The position numbers were made by a program, and so were the translations under genes. From Rhabditoides inermis (Eukaryota > Nematoda > Chromadorea > Rhabditida > Rhabditidae), in assembly GCA_963966185.1 (NCBI GenBank), contig CAWZYM010000434.1, positions 124,001 through 188,000 of the forward strand: a DNA stretch of 64,000 bases, in the 5' to 3' direction. Below the pieces are notes generated by a model. It searched no databases, was not told where the DNA came from, and was given only the letters and a program-made list of their open reading frames with translations. Positions 11,672 through 24,720 of the stretch are shown one piece after another. Position 1 is the first letter of the stretch, and the number at the start of each line of letters is the position of its first letter.

Positions 11672-12499
11672 GGGTTCTAGCGCCAGATATCTCAAACCGT
11701 CAGGTTCTAGCCGCAGAGATCTCAAACTGTCAGGTTCTGACGGTATTTATCTCAAACCGTCAGGTTCTAGGCCCAGAAATCTCAAACCGTCAGGTTCTGT
11801 TGGTAGAGATCTCAAACCGTCAGGTTCTGTTGGCAGAGAACTCAAATCGTCAGGTTCTGTCGGTAAATATAAAACCGTCAGGTTCTAGCCGCAGAGATGT
11901 CAAACCGTCAGGTTCTAGCCGCAGAGATCTCAAACCGTCAGGTTCTAGCGCCAGATATCTCAAACCGTCAGGTTCTAGCGCCAGATATCTCAAACCGTCA
12001 GGTTCAGCCGGCAAAAATTTCAAACCGTCAGGTTCTAGCCGCAGAGATATCAAACCTGTCAGGTTCTGTTGGTAGAAATCTCAAACCGTCAGGTTCTGTT
12101 GACAGAGATCTCAAACCGTCAGGTTCTGTCGGTAGATATCTCAAACTGTCAGGTTCTAGCGCCAGATATCTCAAACCGTCAGGTTCTGCCGGCAGAATTC
12201 TCAAACCGTCAGGTTCTAGCGGCAGAGATCTCAAACTGTCAGGTTCTAGCGCCAGATATCTCAAACCGTCAGGTTCTGCAGGCAGAAATCTCAAACCGTC
12301 AGGTTCTAGCCGCAGAGAAATCGAACCGTCAGGTTCTGTCGGCAGAGATCTCAAACCGCCAGGTTCTAGGCCCAGAAATCTCAAATTGTCAGGTTCTAGC
12401 GCCAGAAAAATAAAAGCGTCAGGTTCAGCCGGCAGAAATCTCAAACCGTCAGGTTCTAGCCGCAGTGATGTGCAGCGAGCCATAGTGATGTGATGGTTA
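11672..12499 (+). repeat. 30-mer block 8 (828 bp)
   Basis: Third copy of the block 2 type (GGCAAAAATTTC near 12010). The three-cassette unit stops here; the next array is not of the 2929 type. Confidence 0.97.
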
Positions 12500-13165
12500 C
12501 ACACTCTTAACACACTCTTAACACACTGTTAACACACTGTTAACACACTGTTAACACACTGTTAACACACTGTTAACACACTGTTAACACACTGTTAACA
12601 CACTGTTAACACACTGTTAACACACTGTTAACACACTGTTAACACACTGTTAACACACTGTTAACACACTGTTAACACACTGTTAACACACTGTTAACAC
12701 ACTGTTAACACACTGTTAACGCACTGTTAACACACTGTTAACACACTGTTAACACACTGTTAACACACTGTTAACACACTGTTAACACACTGTTAACACA
12801 CTGTTAACACACTGTTAACACACTGTTAACACACTGTTAACACACTATTAACACACTGTTAAGACACTGTTAAGACACTGTTAACACACTGTTAACACAC
12901 TGTTAGCACACTGTTAACACACTGTTAACACACTGTTAACACACTGTTAGCACACTGTTAACACACTGTTAACACACTGTTAACACACTGTTAACACACT
13001 GTTAACACACTGTTAACACACTGTTAACACACTGTTAACACACTGTTAACACACTGTTAACACACTGTTAACACACTGTTAACACACTGTTAACACACTG
13101 TTAACACACTGTTAACACACTGTTAACACACTGTTAACACACTGTTAACACACTGTTAACACACG
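12500..13165 (+). repeat. 11-mer array, 60 units, with variant island
   Basis: Opens with two CTCTTAA but no CCGTTAA unit. It has one TTAACGCAC near 12717. The island near 12845 has only two TTAAGAC units. Same length and pattern as 37328-37993. Confidence 0.97.
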
Positions 13166-13993
13166 GGGTTCTAGCGCCAGATATCTCAAACCGTCAGGTT
13201 CTAGCCGCAGAGATCTCAAACTGTCAGGTTCTGACGGTATTTATCTCAAACCGTCAGGTTCTAGGCCCAGAAATCTCAAACCGTCAGGTTCTGTTGGTAG
13301 AGATCTCAAACCGTCAGGTTCTGTTGGCAGAGAACTCAAATCGTCAGGTTCTGTCGGTAAATATAAAACCGTCAGGTTCTAGCCGCAGAGATGTCAAACC
13401 GTCAGGTTCTAGCCGCAGAGATCTCAAACCGTCAGGTTCTAGCCGCAGAGATCTCAAACCGTCAGGTTCTAGCGCCAGATATCTCAAACCGTCAGGTTCA
13501 GCCGGCAGAAATTTCAAACCGTCAGGTTCTAGCCGCAGAGATATCAAACCTGTCAGGTTCTGTTGGTAGAAATCTCAAACCGTCAGGTTCTGTTGACAGA
13601 GATCTCAAACCGTCAGGTTCTGTCGGTAGATATCTCAAACTGTCAGGTTCTAGCGCCAGATATCTCAAACCGTCAGGTTCTGCCGGCAGAATTCTCAAAC
13701 CGTCAGGTTCTAGCGGCAAAGATCTCAAACTGTCAGGTTCTAGCGCCAGATATCTCAAACCGTCAGGTTCTGCAGGCAGAAATCTCAAACCGTCAGGTTC
13801 TAGCCGCAGAGAAATCGAACCGTCAGGTTCTGTTGGCAGAGATCTCAAACCGCCAGGTTCTAGGCCCAGAAATCTCAAATTGTCAGGTTCTAGCGCCAGA
13901 AAAATAAAAGCGTCAGGTTCAGCCGGCAGAAATCTCAAACCGTCAGGTTATAGCCGCAGTGATGTGCAGCGAGCCATAGTGATGTGATGGTTA
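13166..13993 (+). repeat. 30-mer block 9 (828 bp)
   Basis: Markers are GGCAAAGATCTC near 13716 and GTTGGCAGAG near 13832, shared with the blocks at 36500 and 37994. A private GGTTATAGCC near 13946 distinguishes it. Confidence 0.97.
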
Positions 13994-14458
13994 CACACTC
14001 TTAACACACTCTTAACACACCGTTAACACACTGTTAACACACTGTTAACACACTCTTAACACACCGTTAACACACTGTTAACACACTGTTAACACACTGT
14101 TAACACACTGTTAACACACTGTTAACACACTGTTAACACACTGTTAACACACTGTTAACACACTGTTAACACACTGTTAACACACTGTTAACACACTGTT
14201 AACACACTGTTAACACACTGTTAACACACTGTTAACACACTGTTAACACACTGTTAACACACTGTTAACACACTGTTAACACACTGTTAACACACTGTTA
14301 ACGCACTGTTAACACACTGTTAACACACTGTTAACGCACTGTTAACACACTGTTAACGCACTGTTAACACACTGTTAACACACTGTTAACACACTGTTAA
14401 CACACTGTTAACACACTGTTAACACACTGTTAACACACTGTTAACACACTGTAAACAC
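13994..14458 (+). repeat. 11-mer array, about 42 units, ending in hAT target
   Basis: Includes a second CTCTTAA-CCGTTAA pair near 14052 and several TTAACGCAC units near 14300-14360. It ends at GTAAACAC (14451-14458), directly against the transposon left end. Confidence 0.95.
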
Positions 14459-14647
14459 TAGTGTTGGGCAAAATCCTAATCCGAGTTGGATTTTGGATTT
14501 TGGATTAATCAAAATCCCAGATATTCAGGGTTTTGGATTTTGGATTAATCCGTAATCCAAAATTGTGGATTTCGGGTTTTGGATTAACCCAAAACCAAAA
14601 TTTTTGGATTTTGGTTTTCAGATTAATCCAAACTTGTTTCTGTAAAG
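14459..14647 (+). mobile_element. hAT-like non-autonomous element, left-end fragment 1
   Basis: Starts with TAGTGTTGGGCA, the reverse complement of the right terminus at 43524-43535. It fits the YARNG start known for hAT ends. The subterminal region is rich in GGATTTTGGATTAATCC motifs, common near hAT termini. The fragment stops at CTGTAAAG and passes directly into a 30-mer (GCAGAAATTTC). There is no transposase frame. The 8 bp before it (14451-14458) are the target-duplication sequence. Confidence 0.82.
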
Positions 14648-15136
14648 GCAGAAATTTCAAACCGTCAGGTTCCAGCCGCAGAGATATCAAACCTGTCAGG
14701 TTCTGTTGGTAGAAATCTCAAACCGTCAGGTTCTGTTGACAGAGATCTCAAACCGTCAGGTTCTGTCGGTAGATATCTCAAACTGTCAGGTTCTAGCGCC
14801 AGATATCTCAAACCGTCAGGTTCTGCCGGCAGAATTCTCAAACCGTCAGGTTCTAGCGGCAGAGATCTCAAACTGTCAGGTTCTAGCGCCAGATATCTCA
14901 AACCGTCAGGTTCTGCAGGCAGAAATCTCAAACCGTCAGGTTCTAGCCGCAGAGAAATCGAACCGTCAGGTTCTGTCGGCAGAGATCTCAAACCGCCAGG
15001 TTCTAGGCCCAGAAATCTCAAATTGTCAGGTTCTAGCGCCAGAAAAATAAAAGCGTCAGGTTCAGCCGGCAGAAATCTCAAACCGTCAGGTTCTAGCCGC
15101 AGTGATGTGCAGCGAGCCATAGTGATGTGATGGTTA
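14648..15136 (+). repeat. 30-mer block 10 (489 bp, 5'-truncated)
   Basis: Begins inside a GGCAGAAATTTC monomer at the transposon junction. The first 12 or so monomers and the CGGGG head are absent. The next monomer has GGTTCCAGCC, shared with the truncated blocks at 20198 and 39499. The tail box is intact. Confidence 0.95.
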
Positions 15137-15538
15137 CACACTCTTAACACACGCTTAACACACCGTTAACACACTGTTAACACACTGTTAACACACTGTT
15201 AACACACTGTTAACACACTGTTAACACACTGTTAACACACTGTTAACACACTGTTAACACACTGTTAACGCACTGTTAACACACTGTTAACACACTGTTA
15301 ACACACTGTTAACACACTGTTAACACACTGTTAACACACTGTTAACACACTGTTAACACACTGTTAACACACTGTTAACACACTGTTAACACACTGTTAA
15401 CACACTGTTAACACACTGTTAACACACTGTTAACACACTGTTAACACACTGTTAACACACTGTTAACACACTGTTAACACACTGTTAACACACTGTTAAC
15501 ACACTGTTAACACACTGTTAACACACTGTTAACACACG
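15137..15538 (+). repeat. 11-mer array, 36 units
   Basis: CTCTTAA then CGCTTAA opening, one TTAACGCAC near 15268. Same type as arrays at 20687, 21917 and 26214. Confidence 0.97.
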
Positions 15539-16366
15539 GGGTTCTAGCGCCAGATATCTCAAACCGTCAGGTTCTAGCCGCAGAGATCTCAAACTGTCAG
15601 GTTCTGACGGTATTTATCACAAACCGTCAGGTTCTAGGCCCAGAAATCTCAAACCGTCAGGTTCTGTTGGTAGAGATCTCAAACCGTCAGGTTCTGTTGG
15701 CAGAGAACTCAAATCGTCAGGTTCTGTCGGTAAATATAAATCCGTCAGGTTCTAGCCGCAGAGATGTCAAACCGTCAGGTTCTAGCCGCAGAGATCTCAA
15801 ACCGTCAGGTTCTAGCCGCAGAGATCTCAAACCGTCAGGTTCTAGCGCCAGATATCTCAAACCGTCAGGTTCAGCTGGCAGAAATTTCAAACCGTCAGGT
15901 TCTAGCCGCAGAGATATCAAACCTGTCAGGTTCTGTTGGTAGAAATCTCAAACCGTCAGGTTCTGTTGACAGAGATCTCAAACCGTCAGGTTCTGTCGGT
16001 AGATATCTCAAACTGTCAGGTTCTAGCGCCAGATATCTCAAACCGTCAGGTTCTGCCGGCAGAATTCTCAAACCGTCAGGTTCTAGCGGCAGAGATCTCA
16101 AACTGTCAGGTTCTAGCGCCAGATATCTCAAACCGTCAGGTTCTGCAGGCAGAAATCTCAAACCGTCAGGTTCTAGCCGCAGAGAAATCGAACCGTCAGG
16201 TTCTGTCGGCAGAGATCTCAAACCGCCAGGTTCTAGGCCCAGAAATCTCAAATTGTCAGGTTCTAGCGCCAGAAAAATAAAAGCGTCAGGTTCAGCCGGC
16301 AGAAATCTCAAACCGTCAGGTTCTAGCCGCAGTGATGTGCAGCGAGCCATAGTGATGTGATGGTTA
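15539..16366 (+). repeat. 30-mer block 11 (828 bp)
   Basis: Marker TCAGCTGGCAG (about 15873) replaces TCAGCCGGCAG; shared with blocks at 21089 and 22319. It also has TTATCACAAACC. Confidence 0.97.
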
Positions 16367-17197
16367 CACACTCTTAACACACTCTTAACACACCGTTAAC
16401 ACACTGTTAACACACTGTTAACACACTGTTAACACACTGTTAACACACTGTTAACACACTGTTAACACACTGTTAACACACTGTTAACACACTGTTAACA
16501 CACTGTTAACACACTGTTAACACACTGTTAACACACTGTTAACACACTGTTAACACACTGTTAACACACTGTTAACACACTGTTAACACACTGTTAACAC
16601 ACTGTTAACACACTGTTAACACACTGTTAACACACTGTTAACACACTGTTAACACACTGTTAACACACTGTTAACACACTGTTAACACACTGTTAACACA
16701 CTGTTAACACACTGTTAACACACTGTTAACACACTGTTAACACACTGTTAACACACTATTAACACACTGTTAAGACACTGTTAAGACACTGTTAAGACAC
16801 TGTTAACACACTGTTAACACACTGTTAAGACACTGTTAAGACACTGTTAACACACTGTTAACACACTGTTAGCACACTGTTAACACACTGTTAACACACT
16901 GTTAACACACTGTTAGCACACTGTTAACACACTGTTAACACACTGTTAACACACTGTTAGCACACTGTTAACACACTGTTAACACACTGTTAACACACTG
17001 TTAGCACACTGTTAACACACTGTTAACACACTGTTAACACACTGTTAACACACTGTTAACACACTGTTAACACACTGTTAACACACTGTTAACACACTGT
17101 TAACACACTGTTAACACACTGTTAACACACTGTTAACACACTGTTAACACACTGTTAACACACTGTTAACACACTGTTAACACACTGTTAACACACG
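16367..17197 (+). repeat. 11-mer array, 75 units, extended variant island
   Basis: The island near 16754-16870 has three TTAAGAC units, two standard units, then two more TTAAGAC units: a local duplication inside the island. TTAGCAC units follow. Confidence 0.97.
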
Positions 17198-17995
17198 GGG
17201 TTCTAGCGCCAGATATCTCAAACCGTCAGGTTCTAGCCGCAGAGATCTCAAACTGTCAGGTTCTGACGGTATTTATCTCAAACCGTCAGGTTCTAGGCCC
17301 AGAAATCTCAAACCGTCAGGTTCTGTTGGTAGAGATCTCAAACCGTCAGGTTCTGTTGGCAGAGAACTCAAATCGTCAGGTTCTGTCGGTAAATATAAAA
17401 CCGTCAGGTTCTAGCCGCAGAGATGTCAAACCGTCAGGTTCTAGTCGCAGAGATCTCAAACCGTCAGGTTCTAGCGCCAGATATCTCAAACCGTCAGGTT
17501 CAGCCGGCAGAAATTTCAAACCGTCAGGTTCTAGCCGCAGAGATATCAAACCTGTCAGGTTCTGTTGGTAGAAATCTCAAACCGTCAGGTTCTGTTGACA
17601 GAGATCTCAAACCGTCAGGTTCTGTCGGTAGATATCTCAAACTGTCAGGTTCTAGCGCAAGATATCTCAAACCGTCAGGTTCTGCCGGCAGAATTCTCAA
17701 ACCGTCAGGTTCTAGCGGCAGAGATCTCAAACTGTCAGGTTCTAGCGCCAGATATCTCAAACCGTCAGGTTCTGCAGGCAGAAATCTCAAACCGTCAGGT
17801 TCTAGCCGCAGAGAAATCGAACCGTCAGGTTCTGTTGGCAGAGATCTCAAACCGCCAGGTTCTAGGCCCAGAAATCTCAAATTGTCAGGTTCTAGCGCCA
17901 GAAAAATAAAAGCGTCAGGTTCAGCCGGCAGAAATCTCAAACCGTCAGGTTCTAGCCGCAGTGATGTGCAGCGAGCCATAGTGATGTGATGGTTA
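17198..17995 (+). repeat. 30-mer block 12 (798 bp)
   Basis: Lacks one AGCCGCAGAGATCTC monomer in the first half. Markers CTAGTCGCAG near 17442 and GCGCAAGATATC near 17655 are shared with the block at 23923 (the second also at 34174). Confidence 0.97.
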
Positions 17996-18287
17996 CACAC
18001 TCTTAACACACTCTTAACACACCGTTAACACACTGTTAACACACTGTTAACACACTGTTAACACACTGTTAACACACTGTTAACACACTGTTAACACACT
18101 GTTAACACACTGTTAACACACTGTTAACACACTGTTAACACACTGTTAACACACTGTTAACACACTGTTAACACACTGTTAACACACTGTTAACACACTG
18201 TTAACACACTGTTAACACACTGTTAACACACTGTTAACACACTGTTAACACACTGTTAACACACTGTTAACACACTGTTAACACACG
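17996..18287 (+). repeat. 11-mer array, 26 units
   Basis: Standard opening variants, then uniform CACACTGTTAA units without an island. Confidence 0.97.
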
Positions 18288-18456
18288 GGGTTCTAGCGCC
18301 AGATATCTCAAACCGTCAGGTTCTAGCCGCAGAGATCTCAAACTGTCAGGTTCTAGCGCCAGAAAAATAAAAGCGTCAGGTTCAGCCGGCTGAAATCTCA
18401 AACCGTCAGGTTCTAGCCGCAGTGATGTGCAGCGAGCCATAGTGATGTGATGGTTA
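18288..18456 (+). repeat. 30-mer block 13 (169 bp mini-block)
   Basis: Internal deletion derivative. The CGGGG head and first two monomers are joined directly to the last monomers (GCCAGAAAAATAAAAGC, then GCCGGCTGAAATC) and the complete tail box. Both ends of the cassette are kept while about 660 bp is lost. Its copy is at 25002. Confidence 0.95.
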
Positions 18457-18671
18457 CACACTCTTAACACACTCTTAACACACCGTTAACACACTGTTAA
18501 CACACTGTTAACACACTGTTAACACACTGTTAACACACTGTTAACACACTGTTAACACACTGTTAACACACTGTTAACACACTGTTAACACACTGTTAAC
18601 ACACTGTTAACACACTGTTAACACACTGTTAACACACTGTTAACACACTGTTAACACACTGTTAACACACG
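18457..18671 (+). repeat. 11-mer array, 19 units
   Basis: Among the shortest 11-mer runs in the window; same length as the array at 25171. Confidence 0.97.
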
Positions 18672-19499
18672 GGGTTCTAGCGCCAGATATCTCAAACCGT
18701 CAGGTTCTAGCCGCAGAGATCTCAAACTGTCAGATTCTGACGGTATTCATCTCAAACCGTCAGGTTCTAGGCCCAGAAATCTCAAACCGTCAGGTTCTGT
18801 TGGTAGAGATCTCAAACCGTCAGGTTCTGTTGGCAGAGAACTCAAATCGTCAGGTTCTGTCGGTAAATATAAAACCGTCAGGTTCTAGCCGCAGAGATGT
18901 CAAACCGTCAGGTTCTAGCCGCAGAGATCTCAAACCGTCAGGTTCTAGCCGCAGAGATCTCAAACCGTCAGGTTCTAGCGCCAGATATCTCAAACCGTCA
19001 GGTTCAGCCGGCAGAAATTTCAAACCGTCAGGTTCTAGCCGCAGAGATATCAAACCTGTCAGGTTCTGTTGGTAGAAATCTCAAACCGTCAGGTTCTGTT
19101 GACAGAGATCTCAAACCGTCAGGTTCTGTCGGTAGATATCTCAAACTGTCAGGTTCTAGCGCCAGATATCTCAAACCGTCAGGTTCTGCCGGCAGAATTC
19201 TCAAACCGTCAGGTTCTAGCGGCAGAGATCTCAAACTGTCAGGTTCTAGCGCCAGATATCTCAAACCGTCAGGTTCTGCAGGCAGAAATCTCAAACCGTC
19301 AGGTTCTAGCCGCAGAGAAATCGAACCGTCAGGTTCTGTCGGCAGAGATCTCAAACCGCCAGGTTCTAGGCCCAGAAATCTCAAATTGTCAGGTTCTAGC
19401 GCCAGAAAAATAAAAGCGTCAGGTTCAGCCGGCAGAAATCTCAAACCGTCAGGTTCTAGCCGCAGTGATGTGCAGCGAGCCATAGTGATGTGATGGTTA
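18672..19499 (+). repeat. 30-mer block 14 (828 bp)
   Basis: GGTATTCATC marker near 18743 and a private GTCAGATTCTGACG near 18730. Otherwise matches the block at 25386. Confidence 0.97.
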
Positions 19500-20008
19500 C
19501 ACACTCTTAACACACTCTTAACACACTGTTAACACACTGTTAACACACTGTTAACACACTGTTAACACACTCTTAACACACCGTTAACACACTGTTAACA
19601 CACTGTTAACACACTGTTAACACACTGTTAACACACTGTTAACACACTGTTAACACACTGTTAACACACTGTTAACACACTGTTAACACACTGTTAACAC
19701 ACTGTTAACACACTGTTAACACACTGTTAACACACTGTTAACACACTGTTAACACACTGTTAACACACTGTTAACACACTGTTAACACACTGTTAACACA
19801 CTGTTAACACACTGTTAACACACTGTTAACACACTGTTAACACACTGTTAACACACTGTTAACACACTGTTAACGCACTGTTAACACACTGTTAACACAC
19901 TGTTAACGCACTGTTAACACACTGTTAACACACTGTTAACACACTGTTAACACACTGTTAACACACTGTTAACACACTGTTAACACACTGTTAACACACT
20001 GTAAACAC
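19500..20008 (+). repeat. 11-mer array, about 46 units, ending in hAT target
   Basis: Resembles the array at 13994: an internal CTCTTAA-CCGTTAA pair near 19570 and TTAACGCAC units near 19873-19907. It ends in GTAAACAC (20001-20008). Confidence 0.95.
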
Positions 20009-20197
20009 TAGTGTTGGGCAAAATCCTAATCCGAGTTGGATTTTGGATTTTGGATTAATCAAAATCCCAGATATTCAGGGTTTTGGATTTTGGATTAATC
20101 CGTAATCCAAAATTGTGGATTTCGGGTTTTGGATTAACCCAAAACCAAAATTTTTGGATTTTGGTTTTCAGATTAATCCAAACTTGTTTCTGTAAAG
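20009..20197 (+). mobile_element. hAT-like element, left-end fragment 2
   Basis: Same 189 bp and same CTGTAAAG/GCAGAAATTTC breakpoint as the fragment at 14459, 5550 bp downstream. A copy made by satellite duplication, not by a new transposition. Confidence 0.82.
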
Positions 20198-20686
20198 GCA
20201 GAAATTTCAAACCGTCAGGTTCCAGCCGCAGAGATATCAAACCTGTCAGGTTCTGTTGGTAGAAATCTCAAACCGTCAGGTTCTGTTGACAGAGATCTCA
20301 AACCGTCAGGTTCTGTCGGTAGATATCTCAAACTGTCAGGTTCTAGCGCCAGATATCTCAAACCGTCAGGTTCTGCCGGCAGAATTCTCAAACCGTCAGG
20401 TTCTAGCGGCAGAGATCTCAAACTGTCAGGTTCTAGCGCCAGATATCTCAAACCGTCAGGTTCTGCAGGCAGAAATCTCAAACCGTCAGGTTCTAGCCGC
20501 AGAGAAATCGAACCGTCAGGTTCTGTCGGCAGAGATCTCAAACCGCCAGGTTCTAGGCCCAGAAATCTCAAATTGTCAGGTTCTAGCGCCAGAAAAATAA
20601 AAGCGTCAGGTTCAGCCGGCAGAAATCTCAAACCGTCAGGTTCTAGCCGCAGTGATGTGCAGCGAGCCATAGTGATGTGATGGTTA
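20198..20686 (+). repeat. 30-mer block 15 (489 bp, 5'-truncated)
   Basis: Copy of the truncated block at 14648, including GGTTCCAGCC. Confidence 0.95.
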
Positions 20687-21088
20687 CACACTCTTAACAC
20701 ACGCTTAACACACCGTTAACACACTGTTAACACACTGTTAACACACTGTTAACACACTGTTAACACACTGTTAACACACTGTTAACACACTGTTAACACA
20801 CTGTTAACACACTGTTAACGCACTGTTAACACACTGTTAACACACTGTTAACACACTGTTAACACACTGTTAACACACTGTTAACACACTGTTAACACAC
20901 TGTTAACACACTGTTAACACACTGTTAACACACTGTTAACACACTGTTAACACACTGTTAACACACTGTTAACACACTGTTAACACACTGTTAACACACT
21001 GTTAACACACTGTTAACACACTGTTAACACACTGTTAACACACTGTTAACACACTGTTAACACACTGTTAACACACTGTTAACACACG
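20687..21088 (+). repeat. 11-mer array, 36 units
   Basis: Copy of the array at 15137 (CGCTTAA in second place, one TTAACGCAC near 20818). Confidence 0.97.
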
Positions 21089-21916
21089 GGGTTCTAGCGC
21101 CAGATATCTCAAACCGTCAGGTTCTAGCCGCAGAGATCTCAAACTGTCAGGTTCTGACGGTATTTATCACAAACCGTCAGGTTCTAGGCCCAGAAATCTC
21201 AAACCGTCAGGTTCTGTTGGTAGAGATCTCAAACCGTCAGGTTCTGTTGGCAGAGAACTCAAATCGTCAGGTTCTGTCGGTAAATATAAATCCGTCAGGT
21301 TCTAGCCGCAGAGATGTCAAACCGTCAGGTTCTAGCCGCAGAGATCTCAAACCGTCAGGTTCTAGCCGCAGAGATCTCAAACCGTCAGGTTCTAGCGCCA
21401 GATATCTCAAACCGTCAGGTTCAGCTGGCAGAAATTTCAAACCGTCAGGTTCTAGCCGCAGAGATATCAAACCTGTCAGGTTCTGTTGGTAGAAATCTCA
21501 AACCGTCAGGTTCTGTTGACAGAGATCTCAAACCGTCAGGTTCTGTCGGTAGATATCTCAAACTGTCAGGTTCTAGCGCCAGATATCTCAAACCGTCAGG
21601 TTCTGCCGGCAGAATTCTCAAACCGTCAGGTTCTAGCGGCAGAGATCTCAAACTGTCAGGTTCTAGCGCCAGATATCTCAAACCGTCAGGTTCTGCAGGC
21701 AGAAATCTCAAACCGTCAGGTTCTAGCCGCAGAGAAATCGAACCGTCAGGTTCTGTCGGCAGAGATCTCAAACCGCCAGGTTCTAGGCCCAGAAATCTCA
21801 AATTGTCAGGTTCTAGCGCCAGAAAAATAAAAGCGTCAGGTTCAGCCGGCAGAAATCTCAAACCGTCAGGTTCTAGCCGCAGTGATGTGCAGCGAGCCAT
21901 AGTGATGTGATGGTTA
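21089..21916 (+). repeat. 30-mer block 16 (828 bp)
   Basis: TCAGCTGGCAG marker; copy of block 11. Confidence 0.97.
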
Positions 21917-22318
21917 CACACTCTTAACACACGCTTAACACACCGTTAACACACTGTTAACACACTGTTAACACACTGTTAACACACTGTTAACACACTG
22001 TTAACACACTGTTAACACACTGTTAACACACTGTTAACACACTGTTAACGCACTGTTAACACACTGTTAACACACTGTTAACACACTGTTAACACACTGT
22101 TAACACACTGTTAACACACTGTTAACACACTGTTAACACACTGTTAACACACTGTTAACACACTGTTAACACACTGTTAACACACTGTTAACACACTGTT
22201 AACACACTGTTAACACACTGTTAACACACTGTTAACACACTGTTAACACACTGTTAACACACTGTTAACACACTGTTAACACACTGTTAACACACTGTTA
22301 ACACACTGTTAACACACG
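21917..22318 (+). repeat. 11-mer array, 36 units
   Basis: Same length and variants as the preceding array, so block plus array is repeated with a 1230-bp period. Confidence 0.97.
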
Positions 22319-23146
22319 GGGTTCTAGCGCCAGATATCTCAAACCGTCAGGTTCTAGCCGCAGAGATCTCAAACTGTCAGGTTCTGACGGTATTTATCAC
22401 AAACCGTCAGGTTCTAGGCCCAGAAATCTCAAACCGTCAGGTTCTGTTGGTAGAGATCTCAAACCGTCAGGTTCTGTTGGCAGAGAACTCAAATCGTCAG
22501 GTTCTGTCGGTAAATATAAATCCGTCAGGTTCTAGCCGCAGAGATGTCAAACCGTCAGGTTCTAGCCGCAGAGATCTCAAACCGTCAGGTTCTAGCCGCA
22601 GAGATCTCAAACCGTCAGGTTCTAGCGCCAGATATCTCAAACCGTCAGGTTCAGCTGGCAGAAATTTCAAACCGTCAGGTTCTAGCCGCAGAGATATCAA
22701 ACCTGTCAGGTTCTGTTGGTAGAAATCTCAAACCGTCAGGTTCTGTTGACAGAGATCTCAAACCGTCAGGTTCTGTCGGTAGATATCTCAAACTGTCAGG
22801 TTCTAGCGCCAGATATCTCAAACCGTCAGGTTCTGCCGGCAGAATTCTCAAACCGTCAGGTTCTAGCGGCAGAGATCTCAAACTGTCAGGTTCTAGCGCC
22901 AGATATCTCAAACCGTCAGGTTCTGCAGGCAGAAATCTCAAACCGTCAGGTTCTAGCCGCAGAGAAATCGAACCGTCAGGTTCTGTCGGCAGAGATCTCA
23001 AACCGCCAGGTTCTAGGCCCAGAAATCTCAAATTGTCAGGTTCTAGCGCCAGAAAAATAAAAGCGTCAGGTTCAGCCGGCAGAAATCTCAAACCGTCAGG
23101 TTCTAGCCGCAGTGATGTGCAGCGAGCCATAGTGATGTGATGGTTA
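22319..23146 (+). repeat. 30-mer block 17 (828 bp)
   Basis: Second tandem copy of the TCAGCTGGCAG type. It is an extra cassette not present in the 15.5-kb counterpart. Confidence 0.97.
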
Positions 23147-23922
23147 CACACTCTTAACACACTCTTAACACACCGTTAACACACTGTTAACACACTGTTA
23201 ACACACTGTTAACACACTGTTAACACACTGTTAACACACTGTTAACACACTGTTAACACACTGTTAACACACTGTTAACACACTGTTAACACACTGTTAA
23301 CACACTGTTAACACACTGTTAACACACTGTTAACACACTGTTAACACACTGTTAACACACTGTTAACACACTGTTAACACACTGTTAACACACTGTTAAC
23401 ACACTGTTAACACACTGTTAACACACTGTTAACACACTGTTAACACACTGTTAACACACTGTTAACACACTGTTAACACACTGTTAACACACTGTTAACA
23501 CACTGTTAACACACTGTTAACACACTGTTAACACACTGTTAACACACTGTTAACACACTGTTAACACACTATTAACACACTGTTAAGACACTGTTAAGAC
23601 ACTGTTAAGACACTGTTAACACACTGTTAACACACTGTTAGCACACTGTTAACACACTGTTAACACACTGTTAACACACTGTTAGCACACTGTTAACACA
23701 CTGTTAACACACTGTTAACACACTGTTAGCACACTGTTAACACACTGTTAACACACTGTTAACACACTGTTAACACACTGTTAACACACTGTTAACACAC
23801 TGTTAACACACTGTTAACACACTGTTAACACACTGTTAACACACTGTTAACACACTGTTAACACACTGTTAACACACTGTTAACACACTGTTAACACACT
23901 GTTAACACACTGTTAACACACG
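23147..23922 (+). repeat. 11-mer array, 70 units, with variant island
   Basis: Counterpart of the array at 16367, but the island near 23569-23730 has only the first three TTAAGAC units. Confidence 0.97.
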
Positions 23923-24720
23923 GGGTTCTAGCGCCAGATATCTCAAACCGTCAGGTTCTAGCCGCAGAGATCTCAAACTGTCAGGTTCTGACGGTATTTA
24001 TCTCAAACCGTCAGGTTCTAGGCCCAGAAATCTCAAACCGTCAGGTTCTGTTGGTAGAGATCTCAAACCGTCAGGTTCTGTTGGCAGAGAACTCAAATCG
24101 TCAGGTTCTGTCGGTAAATATAAAACCGTCAGGTTCTAGCCGCAGAGATGTCAAACCGTCAGGTTCTAGTCGCAGAGATCTCAAACCGTCAGGTTCTAGC
24201 GCCAGATATCTCAAACCGTCAGGTTCAGCCGGCAGAAATTTCAAACCGTCAGGTTCTAGCCGCAGAGATATCAAACCTGTCAGGTTCTGTTGGTAGAAAT
24301 CTCAAACCGTCAGGTTCTGTTGACAGAGATCTCAAACCGTCAGGTTCTGTCGGTAGATATCTCAAACTGTCAGGTTCTAGCGCAAGATATCGCAAACCGT
24401 CAGGTTCTGCCGGCAGAATTCTCAAACCGTCAGGTTCTAGCGGCAGAGATCTCAAACTGTCAGGTTCTAGCGCCAGATATCTCAAACCGTCAGGTTCTGC
24501 AGGCAGAAATCTCAAACCGTCAGGTTCTAGCCGCAGAGAAATCGAACCGTCAGGTTCTGTTGGCAGAGATCTCAAACCGCCAGGTTCTAGGCCCAGAAAT
24601 CTCAAATTGTCAGGTTCTAGCGCCAGAAAAATAAAAGCGTCAGGTTCAGCCGGCAGAAATCTCAAACCGTCAGGTTCTAGCCGCAGTGATGTGCAGCGAG
24701 CCATAGTGATGTGATGGTTA
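23923..24720 (+). repeat. 30-mer block 18 (798 bp)
   Basis: Copy of block 12 (CTAGTCGCAG, GCGCAAGATATC) with one private change, GATATCGCAAACC near 24388. Confidence 0.97.

Noticed and set aside
14505..14690. 61-residue open frame across the transposon-30-mer junction, here and at 20055-20240
   Set aside because: It spans a truncation junction, is composed of subterminal GGATTTTGGATT repeats plus satellite, and has no similarity I recognise to a transposase.
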